A DNA stretch of 64,000 nucleotides, taken from assembly GCA_000750105.3 (NCBI GenBank), contig JPHH03000031.1, positions 304,699 to 368,698 on the forward strand, written 5' to 3'. This DNA is from Tolypocladium sp. Sup5 PDA-1. Taxonomy: Eukaryota > Ascomycota > Sordariomycetes > Hypocreales > Ophiocordycipitaceae. Below, piece after piece: positions 34,543-43,662 of this stretch. Under the pieces are notes generated by a model. The model saw only the letters and a list, made by a program, of their open reading frames with translations, had not been told where the DNA came from and ran no database searches. The first letter of the stretch is position 1, and each line of letters opens with the position of its first letter. The position numbers and the translations under genes were made by a program.

Positions 34543-34896
34543 GGGAGGGTGTGCAGCACTGGGCGTTTTTGGGTTGCGATTGCTTGGACGGGCGCATTTG
34601 AAAAATGGAATTGCTTGTGATACCAAGGTCAAATCGATTTATTTGTTCCACGATCCAACTGCAATGTCGCTTCAGCTCAAATGATGCGGGCTGCCGTTGA
34701 CGTCCAAGGCACACGACAGTTCGCTACAGTGGGGCATGATGTACTCGTACATAAGTGCCAGGCAGCTCTCCATGGTGGGGTTGAAGCTCCAGCTCTTCGC
34801 CTCCCTCACTCCAACCACCACCACCACAGACACTCTCCTTTTACATAGGCACCCAGGCCATGTCCTGCTGGCCGACACAAGAAACAAAAGATTATC
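34543..34896. other. Spacer before the HCS1-like gene
   Basis: 354 bp; an ACC-repeat patch occurs near 34816 shortly before the start codon. No gene was seen. Confidence 0.6.
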
Positions 34897-37394
34897 ATGC
34901 CCTCTAAAGACCCCCTCGACATCCCCTCCTTCGCCAGCACCCAGCTCATCCTCCTCGCCCACGAGCTGCAGACCGAAATCGCCAACACCAGCGCCCTCAT
35001 CGCCTCCCACGCGCCCACGGCCCTGCAGCGCGCCGGCCTCGCCCTCACCAACCTCGTCGTCGCCTCGCGCCGCACCGGCCTCGGCGGCAAGACAGTCCTC
35101 GAGCTCGCCCCGGACGCGGCCACCACGGGCGCCGACGGCGAGCTGCCCGAGCATGGCGTCCGCACCGGCGACATCGTTCTCGTCGCCGAGCAGCCCGCCG
35201 GCAGCGCCAAGAAGCGCGAGGTCAGGGAGCTCGAGAGCAAGGGCGTGAGGGGCGTCGTCGTCAAGGTGCAGAGGGGCGCGGTGGGCGTGGCGCTGGACGA
35301 GGGGAGGGACGAGGATGGGGGGTTTCCGGGCAGAGTTTGGGCGGTCAAGCTGGCGGACGAGGTGACGTATCGACGGTATGTGGAATGGGCTCTGCAGGTA
35401 TCAAACACGCTGCTGGGAGGGCATTGCTGAGCTTCTGGGCTGACACGGACGACACAGTATGAACCACACGATGGAGAAGCTGCAAAAGATGGGCGAGGCC
35501 GAGTACTCGAGCTTCATCAGAGTCCTCTTTGGCCTCTCCAGCCCGTCTCCCGTCTCACCAGACTTGAGCAAAGACGAAGAGCTGGGGAACCTGGAGTGGT
35601 TTGATCCAACGCTCAACGACTCGCAGAAAGATGCCATCCGCTTTGCCCTAGCTTCCCGCGAAGTGGCTCTAATACATGGACCGCCCGGAGTATGCCCACG
35701 AAGTATCAAGGAAACTCGCCGACCGTATGCTGACGCTCGTCTAGACAGGCAAGACCCATACGCTGATAGAACTGATTCTGCAAATGGTCAAGCGGAAACA
35801 GAGAATCTTGGTCTGTGGACCGTCCAACATCTCCGTCGACAACATCGTCGAGCGACTCTCGCCACGCAAAGTACCCATACTCCGCCTTGGCCATCCTGCT
35901 CGACTCCTGCCATCCGTCCTGAACCACTCCTTGGACGTGCTCACGCAGACTTGCGAGGCGGGCGCCATCGTCAAAGACGTGCGATCAGAGATGGATTCCA
36001 AGCAGGCTTCAATCAAGAAGACCAAGAGCGGAAAGGAGAGGAGGCAAATCTATGGAGACCTGAAAGAGTTGCGAAAAGAGTACCGTGAGAGGGAAAGAAG
36101 ATGCGTGAGCAATCTGGTGGGGGGCAGCAAGGTTGTCCTCGCCACGCTCCACGGCGCCGGCGGGTTTCAACTTCGCAACGAGGAGTTTGACGTCGTCATC
36201 ATTGATGAGGCCAGCCAGGCCCTCGAGGCCCAATGCTGGGTGCCCCTGTTGGCCGCCAAAAAGGTGGTCTGCGCTGGCGATCATCTTCAACTGCCGCCGA
36301 CGATCAAGTCTATAAACTCCAAGGCCAAGCTCGAACTGAAGGACGGTGCGAAGCCAATAAAAGGCATGACCCTTGAAACAACTCTCTTCGACCGTCTCTT
36401 GGCTCTTCATGGATCATCCATCAAGCGAATGCTTACCACCCAGTACCGCATGCACGAGAAGATTATGCGATTTCCCTCGGATGAACTGTACGGGTCGAAG
36501 CTTATCGCGGCCGATGCGGTTAAAGCGCGCTTGCTTAAAGACCTGGAGTACGAGGTTGACGAGAATGAAGACACCACCGAGCCCGTCATCTTCATCGACA
36601 CCCAAGGCGGAGACTTTCCGGAAAAGAACGAGGAAGATGACAAAGACAAACCCAAGAAGGGCAAGGGTAGCCTCACCGGCGAGAGCAAGAGCAACGAGAT
36701 GGAGGCGGCCTTGGTCCGGCAGCACGTCAAGCAACTTGTCGCCGCGGGGGTTCGCCCCGATGACATCGCGGTTGTAACTCCATACAACGCTCAGGTAAAC
36801 CCCTTTACTACAGAATCCTTACCGACATTGGCTTGGCTAACGTCTATTCTCGACGGCAGTTGGCAATATTAGCGCCGCTCAAAGACCAGTTCCTCGGAAT
36901 AGAGCTCGGGAGTGTCGACGGCTTCCAGGGTCGTGAGAAAGAAGCAGTCATCGTCAGCCTTGTGCGGAGTAATTCGGAGGGAGAGGTAGGATTTCTGGGG
37001 GAGAAGAGACGTCTGAATGGTGAGTGTCTCTGATATCCAACCCCAAGTCCCCGGGGGCAGCGCTTGGACAGCAATTCGATATTGATGCGACGGCAGTTGC
37101 TATGACGCGCCCCAAGCGATCACTGACCGTCATTGGCGACTCGGAGACGGTAAAGAGGTAAGCTTGTTCCGTTGCTTCTTTGCCATGTCTGATGTCGAGA
37201 CACCCTGCTCTGGTACCTAGGTCAGGGGCTTCCGGACTCGGCATCATCAGACGTGAGTGATGATATTCGCGAGCAGCACTGACTTTCTGTTTGGTTGTAG
37301 GGGCAGCAGCTTCCTCAGGAAGTGGATGGAATTTCTAGAAGACAATGCCGATCTGCGGTATCCAGACCTCTCGACAGTCAATCAGGAAGCATAG
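34897..37394 (+). CDS. HCS1: SF1B DNA helicase, Hcs1/IGHMBP2 (SMUBP-2) family
   Basis: Six exons, 34897-35375, 35458-35689, 35745-36794, 36860-37019, 37097-37157 and 37301-37394, give about 691 residues (yeast Hcs1 is 683). Helicase motif I GPPGTGKT spans residues 234-241 and is split exactly by intron 2 (GPPG | TGKT). Motif II is DEAS at about 391-394, followed by AGDHLQLPPT. The C-terminal half has QYRMHEKI, TPYNAQ, DGFQGREKEAVIVSLVRSN and the motif VI region RRLNVAMTRPKRSLTVIGD. The last of these is rebuilt only by splicing intron 4. Exon 5 is just 61 nt. Family knowledge: Upf1-like helicases of this subgroup unwind DNA/RNA 5'-3'; yeast Hcs1 copurifies with DNA polymerase alpha. The C-terminal R3H and zinc-finger modules of animal IGHMBP2 are absent, as expected for the fungal form. 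Confidence 0.9.
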
Positions 37395-38303
37395 TGTTGG
37401 TAGAGTAGCATCCCGTAGGCGCGAAGACATGGTCCGGGTTGCTTCCAACGGCGTCGCGGCCAGCCCAGGATTCAGAGACATGCTAGTCCGTACAAAGTAC
37501 AGCAGAGCAAAAGACGATTGGCGAGCTGCAACCATCGGGGGATGTGGTAATCGCGGTTACTGGCAAAGTGCTGCACGTTTCAGGTCATCCTTGACTGTGG
37601 AACACGGAATCCTTGCGTGCTCTGACTCGCATCACTGGACGGAAGCGACCAATCTTGCAGCCACCGCGAACGAACCGCCAACTGGCGGGGGATGTAATCC
37701 GTACGTCGCATCGACTTCGCAGATTTTAAAGTTCCCGACGCCAGTTCTCACGAGCAGGCCCCTCGATATGAACAGCCGACCATGGCCCTGGGAATCGTGA
37801 GCCGCTGGTTGCTGCCGAACCGGCTATTTGTAGAGCCATGCAGGAGACAGGTGGCGGCACAGATAAGGGGTGACTGGGTAGGTTGATGAGGTGCGCGCAG
37901 TAGACGCATGCACCTGGGCGGGCATAGGAACCGGAGCAGCAGGCGTTGTGTAGCTTGACGACTTGACGAGTGACAAATCAGATTAAATTATTAACTGAAG
38001 GAAGTCTGGTAGAAGTTATGGGACTGAGAAGACAGCGCAGTGTCGTGCCTCGTGCCCAGCCACCTTTTTGGATACTCAAGATTCAATAGCGTCGGGATCG
38101 CCTGGGCGGCTGCGCACGGGTCCCCCAATATCTGGTGCAAGGATGTGGATGGCCATGCCATGACGCGCATTCTTATGTCACGGGGGCAGCTCCTGAGATC
38201 ATACGGGGTGAGCCGCTCACACTCATGAATGCCCCGCAGATATCAAACCGACACACGCCATCTTGTGTTTTGTCTTGCGGAGAATGAAAGCACGGCTTTC
38301 AAA

Positions 38304-38319
38304 GGGGGGGGGGGGGGGG
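38304..38319. repeat. G16 homopolymer
   Basis: Sixteen consecutive G residues after AAA. A run this long can form quadruplex or slipped structures and is prone to length change. Confidence 0.9.
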
Positions 38320-38473
38320 CTGCGGAGAGGAGAGAAATGACAGAGCGAAGGATGTTGTCCCAAGTCGGTTTGAGGGCGTATCGCGGCAGAGGGGAGAGGG
38401 GTTGCTCGCGGCAGTAGAGGTTTGGAGGGGTTCGAAGAGGGGAGATGCAAGTAGACGACGAAATCCGAGCCAG

Positions 38474-38740
38474 TCAGTGACCAGAGCAACCCTCTTCAAC
38501 GCCGAGTGGGCTTGGACGTGCATCGGCTGTTGGCTCCCGCTGCCGCCCAAACCATGCGCGGCTGCTCAAAGACGACGACGAGGGCGTCATGGGACCGTCG
38601 ACGGTGTAAGTGAGCGGAACAAGCATTTGGGTTTGGGGGACGCTGTATACTGGTCCAGGGGTCCTGGGGGTCGCGGGCTGAGACGAACTCTGCGTGGGAG
38701 AGCACGTCGTCGAATCAGAGTGGCTCATGGAATGCTGCAA
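38474..38740 (-). CDS. Possible small protein of 88 residues (doubtful)
   Basis: A minus-strand frame starting MQHSMSHSDSTT, rich in Ser, Thr, Pro and Gln (SSSQPATPRTPGPVYSVPQ). Its composition resembles disordered regions of fungal regulators more than the arginine-heavy chance frames around it. No domain or signal peptide is visible, and an overlapping frame exists on the other strand. It could be an exon of a longer gene or chance. Confidence 0.15.
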   Translation of the reverse strand: MQHSMSHSDSTTCSPTQSSSQPATPRTPGPVYSVPQTQMLVPLTYTVDGPMTPSSSSLSSRAWFGRQREPTADARPSPLGVEEGCSGH

Positions 38741-39505
38741 CTATGGCGATGGGCTGCCTTTGCGGCGTCACTGGTCCGTCGGGAGAGCCGAGCCGAGCGA
38801 CTCTGGGCCAGTCTGGGCCAGTCAAGAGCTGGAATGCGCAGCGCAGGATCCGAGGCGATGGACACGACAGACACGACGTTGCAATTTGACGAGGAAGAGT
38901 GGAATCGCCGAGATGGAGGATGGATGCTGATGGAGAGGACGACAGGTGTAGCTACAGCATGGACTCGTATTTCGAGGCAGAACGTGGCAGATACAACGGA
39001 TACGCAAGACAAGGCAAGGTACGTGGAGAGTTATCAAGGGCTGGCATTGTTTGATTATCCATGTGCTGCCACAGAGTACCGAGTATGAATACCTGCATAG
39101 GTACTCTGGAAGAGGATTACTCCGTACTATTTGCGCAGCCAAAAATCTCTATTCGTAATCCGTACAGTTGTTTTCTCAACACCGGCCCATCTCTGGCCCG
39201 TGCAGTAGACCAAAAAGGCACAGTCTCTCAGCGATAGTAAATAGCAAAGGCGCAAGTGATTGCATTCGCGAAACGCTTCTAACTGCGAAACCAACTTCTT
39301 CTATAGATTCAATAGGGAAGACCGAGCAAAATGGTAGAAAGCAGGCGTCGAAGTTGCACAACGCCGGGATTGAACTTGGGCCTCTAGCAGCAAAGGTACT
39401 TCCGCTTGCAGTGGCCATACACCAAAGAAAGATGTAAACTGTTCGGACTACGAATAGTAAGTAATCCTCATTTAGAAACGACAGAGAACACCATGATAGG
39501 GTCCA

Positions 39506-39536
39506 GGTACGGAGTAGTCCGTACCTTTACGGAGTA
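39506..39536. repeat. Best hairpin of the dispersed motif family
   Basis: GGTACGGA (39506-39513), loop GTAG, TCCGTACC (39518-39525): a perfect 8-bp stem. It is followed at once by a further TACGGAGTA at 39528-39536. Confidence 0.85.
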
Positions 39537-40494
39537 TTGATGGGCGACGGTGATGTGGCGGGAGGACGGATGCCCACTGGCATGAACCCTGCAACCGCCC
39601 TGAGACGTGGAGAGAGACACCCGAGACGGGAGCGGCCACTAAGACCAGGCACTGGATGCGGCGCTCGGCCAATTATTCCAGCCATCCATCGCAGCCCGGC
39701 TTCCGGCCGTATCAATTGTAAGACTCCAGGCACTTGTGCCAAGCTTACCTACCTTTGTTGTATGTACGAGTACGCATGTGCAGTGGGTGTCAAGCGTTTG
39801 CCTGCCTAGAAGGTAGACGACGAATAGAACCCATAGAACGCGTACATACCTAGGTACCAGACACCGCCAGGCGCCCCTTGACATCCCCACCCCTCAGCAT
39901 CAGCATGATGCCAGCGCACAGCAATCCCAAACACAGACAGAAGTGCAAAAGACTGGCCTGACAGGGCTGCGACGAGCATCGCTCCACCTTTATCTCGTGC
40001 CAACAAAGAAAGCCACAGCCACACCGTGGCCGCCGACTCAGGGGACGCACGACGCTTCGGCTAGCCCTACTCGGTAGCTGTCTCTGGTTGGCCTGGCCTG
40101 GCCGGGCCTGGCTGGGCCTGAATGAATCAAGCACCCGCAGCGACACGCCATCACCACCACATGCTGCCGTAGCATTGAGATAGCTGGGCACTTAATTACC
40201 TATCACGCGCGCTTGCCGGTGGGCTCTACACAGACGCTCCGGCCACTCCCAGTCCCCTCTCCTCCTCACCAGACCACCACCACCACCACCCGCGATCTCT
40301 CTCCCCACCTTTCGCCTGTTGTTGCCCCCTGTCATCTCAAGATGGCCCTGGATTGGCGGGGAGCCCAGCCCTTGTTGCAGGCTACTGTACTTACGGAGTG
40401 CTCGTACAGCACGAGGAAGCGCAGGACGGCCTCCTGGCATGCGCATCATGCACCCTCCTGACAAGGCCTGGAGCCATTCTCCAATACCTTGGGT

Positions 40495-40508
40495 ACGGAC
40501 TAGTCCGT
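40495..40508. repeat. 14-nt perfect palindrome ACGGACTAGTCCGT
   Basis: Self-complementary copy of the dispersed motif, flanked by GGGT and CGTACC. Confidence 0.8.
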
Positions 40509-40976
40509 CGTACCGCTCTTCGGGGCCCAGCCATGTTTCACCCTCTCACCTTGGCCACGCCTCTCCCAGTTCATCCGGGAGCTCCGCGGTGCGCCGGCTG
40601 TAGGCCTTGCCTTGCCGTATCTATTCATATATGATGCATTCGGCCTGCGTGCCGGTCGTCTCTCTTGATCGCTGTTACCCTCCCCTCCTGGCCAGCCAGT
40701 CCGCCGTCTCCAACGTCTGGCTCGGCTCGACTTACACGCCACCGCCAACGAGGCGGGCAGACTGATGACTGACTGACCAGTGACCACACCAGGGCCTAGC
40801 ATCAGCGTCATGATAGGGCCGCCTGCCTTGCTCGTGTAGCCGGCCATTCTTCCATATTGTTCCTTCCTTACCTCACAAAGGGCCGGAGCCTCCTTCCACA
40901 AAGCTCGCCATTCTCTTGCCGACATGTCTCGTGAGTGAATATCGGTAGACCTGATTCTTCAACCTGTCACTCGCTT

Positions 40977-41017
40977 CATCCGCCTCTGCACCATCCGCCT
41001 CTGCACCATCCGCGTCT
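40977..41017. repeat. 15-bp tandem repeat, about 2.7 copies
   Basis: The unit CATCCGCCTCTGCAC occurs at 40977-40991 and 40992-41006, with a partial degenerate third copy to 41017, about 110 bp upstream of the start codon at 41124. Confidence 0.9.
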
Positions 41018-41123
41018 CGGCATCCGACGAGGGAAGCGAGGGCCTGCTCGCTGTTGAATCGTCTTTTCATCTTGGCCCCCATATACGTTTCTGGACCCCT
41101 CTGAAGCCCTGTCCTCGACCAAG

Positions 41124-43272
41124 ATGCCCTGGAAGGCTGCGGGCGCTGGTGCTGCTCCAGGCCCCAGGCCGCGGACCGGCAACAGGTCGATTCGAGGGCA
41201 AATCTCGGGACCGATCCCTATCCCAGATCCCATGGACGACGAGTTTCCTATGCGAGACCCCGGCGCCACCATGGCGACTCCGCTGGATGGCGATGGAACT
41301 GTTGTCAACGATGCCAAAGCCGACACACAGGCCCTGGAGTACGACCAACGGCAACAGCTAGCGAACACTCCCTTTGCCAATCCGCCTCGCACAGAAGCCA
41401 CAGGCTCGGTCCGCGATGACGTCGAGGCCTTCTTGGACACGACTCCCTCAAAGTCCCGTTCCGCCTCCACACGACGCGAATCTCCAAAACGGGTGACGAA
41501 ACCGGCCAGGGACCAGCGGGCATCCGCCATGAGTTCGGACACGGCCCAGGCGAGCGGCGGCAAAGAGGGGCTGCAGCGGAAGAAGTCGACCTTTCGGTCC
41601 GCGCTGAGCAGGCTATTTGGACGCAAGAAGAAGAAGAATAGCTTCGCGGAGACGATCGACTCGTCAGGCCGGCCGACGCCCGCGGCGGCGTCAAACGAAA
41701 ACCACCGAAGTGTAAGTCAAGATAAGCCAACCACCATTCAACCGCAAGCTCATCAAGATACAGGACCCTACTGGCGAAGTAAGCACCTTCAAAATCGCAG
41801 AGCCGAAACGGTCTGCCTCGCTGCCAATCACCGAGTACGATCGAGCACTGAGATCTCACTCCATCGGGCCGGAGGACGTCATGGCAATCCAGAGCGCTCG
41901 AAACTCCCTCAACGCCGATATGAGGCTGTCAGGCAAGAGGGCTGGGGCTTTCGATGCGACGACGACACGCCCTGCCGGGCCGCGTTGGACAGGGGGTGGG
42001 AGATTCACAGGCTTGTCGCCGCGCCCAGCAAGTTCGCATGATCGCGGCACTAGGTTGGCGGACTACAGCGAGGATCCCAGCGAGATCGGCCGAGCCATCA
42101 CGAGCGATGCCCAGGGCTTACGACGGCGGTCTCGGAGCTTGTCTGCCTTTCCTGTTGCCGAGAGCGCCATGCCAGGCGTGGCCAGGAGACGCAGCGACGA
42201 GATTCGCCATTGGCGAGAGAGCTACGACCCGCCTGTCATGTCACCCGCCTCGTCCAGCGCGCCCGAGATTGAAGACGTGGGTGCCTTGGCTGCCGATGAG
42301 CGGGAAACTATTGTCGAGGAGCCCAGGACGCCCGTGATACCCTTCACCTTCGAGGATGTGCACACCATGAAAGAGGTCGCGGGCCTGAAGATCACCGAGG
42401 CGGCGAGCCTGGACTCGCGGATTTGCAGCCTCGAGAGCCGAATGAGTCGACTGGAACAGTTCGTCACGCGGCTTAGCAAATCTGCCCCTGGCTTGGGTAG
42501 CCATATTGATCCCCCGAGTCGGGCACCCCCTTCAGCCCCTACGAGAGAGCCGGCAGCCACGTCGCACCAGTTCTCTTCGTATAGAGCTGGGAACGAAGGT
42601 CGCGGCAGTCCCACCCGTCCTTCGACACGCCACTCTGATGCCTCAAAGATGACTTTCGGCGATGGACCCTCGTACCTGGAAACCACCCCCCGAGCGACTC
42701 TCCAGCCCGCGGTTCCAAATTCGAATAGACCGACGTCTATGACAACCATCCGTGGTGTAGCCAGCCCCCCCTCCATTCCCAAGGAGATGGCAGGAGCCAT
42801 CACAATGGACCATTACATGACCCTCATGGCTCTGTTGGAGACTGAACGCTCCGCTCGAGAGGCGTTGGAGTCCCAGGTCAGGAAGCTCGGCCACCAGATC
42901 AGCCTCATGAACAGGCTGCCTGGTTATGCTCACCCCACGCAAAGCGAGGCCCCTTCAGTAGACCGGTCGTTTGGGGAAACGTCGGTATTCGACCACGACG
43001 ATGAAGACGAAGACGACCGCGGGATCAACGGTAGAAAGCGCTCTCGCCTGAGTCTGCGGCTTGCAGACTCGGACTTGACCATGGGAGGGCGTGACGATGA
43101 CGAGTATACAGAGTCATTTGTGACTCCAAACGAAGATGACCGGGGCTTTGACGCATTCGGTGACGAGCAGGATAAGACTCTCAAGTCGGCAGCCCGAGCA
43201 CTGTCCCTTTCGCGGCTTACACTGGGCCAGCCACCAGCCGGGATGCACCAGGTCCAGCCGCAAGCCATCTGA
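41124..43272 (+). CDS. Unrecognised protein with basic patch and coiled coils
   Basis: Two exons, 41124-41711 and 41764-43272, joined by a 52 nt intron (GTAAGT...ACAG), give about 698 residues. I do not recognise a family. The splice is supported because only the joined frame continues as DPTGEVSTFKIAEPKRSASL, while the unspliced frame degenerates. Visible features are a Gly/Pro-rich N-terminus, a strongly basic patch KKSTFRSALSRLFGRKKKKN (about 153-172) that could bind membrane or nucleic acid, and long Ser/Pro/Arg disordered stretches. There are two short predicted coiled coils: LDSRICSLESRMSRLEQFV (about 430-450) and a TERSAREALESQVRKLGHQ segment (about 570-590). An acidic patch (HDDEDEDD) lies near 620. 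The style is that of fungal polarity or cytoskeletal adaptors, but no function can be assigned. Confidence 0.8.
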
Positions 43273-43662
43273 TTGTGCCGTTTGCTCTCTGTCTCTTCCC
43301 TTGTTTTCCGAGCCAACATTATATACCCCCAACCTGCATGATATCTCCGTGTGATTTGTTTGGCGCAAGAGCGAAAATGTTTCTGGGCAGGTCATCTGAG
43401 GTACTACCAGATGTGGCGAGGAGTCGAGGCAATCACGAAGAGATAGCTATCAATGAGATATTGGACTGAACGAGACCACTGCTGTTGTGTCAAGCGAGAA
43501 AGGAAGATGTATGTGCTTTTCTTCAAGTCTATATGTAATGCTTCGCTGTTGCCGGTTCCGTGAGACGCTACCTATGCGCTCCGACTCTAGTTTTATGCGA
43601 AAATGCGTCTATATAATGCCGCCCAGCCACCCGCGTGGGTACCCCCGGTCTAGTCCATCCGT
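43273..43662. other. Convergent spacer before OCT1
   Basis: 390 bp of 3' flanks; no gene was seen. Confidence 0.6.

Larger units (their letters stand above)
37395..41123. other. Gene-poor interval of 3.7 kb
   Basis: No convincing gene. A 228-codon plus-strand frame (38402-39088) is arginine-rich and looks like a chance frame. A short minus-strand frame at 38474-38740 has somewhat protein-like composition and is listed separately. The interval holds a G16 run, several dispersed TACGGAGTA palindromes (39073-39165, 39506-39536, 40385-40413, 40495-40508) and a 15-bp tandem repeat at 40977-41017 in the probable leader of the next gene. Confidence 0.55.

Noticed and set aside
38402..39088. 228-codon plus-strand frame in the gene-poor gap
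   Set aside because: Arginine- and tryptophan-rich chance composition, overlapping minus-strand frames, no domain, no splice logic and no conserved wording.
39340..39415. Minus-strand tRNA-like stretch (GTTCAATC word similar to a B box)
   Set aside because: The T-arm stem does not pair (CCAAG against CCGGC), and no proper acceptor or anticodon arm could be folded. At most a decayed tRNA-like remnant.
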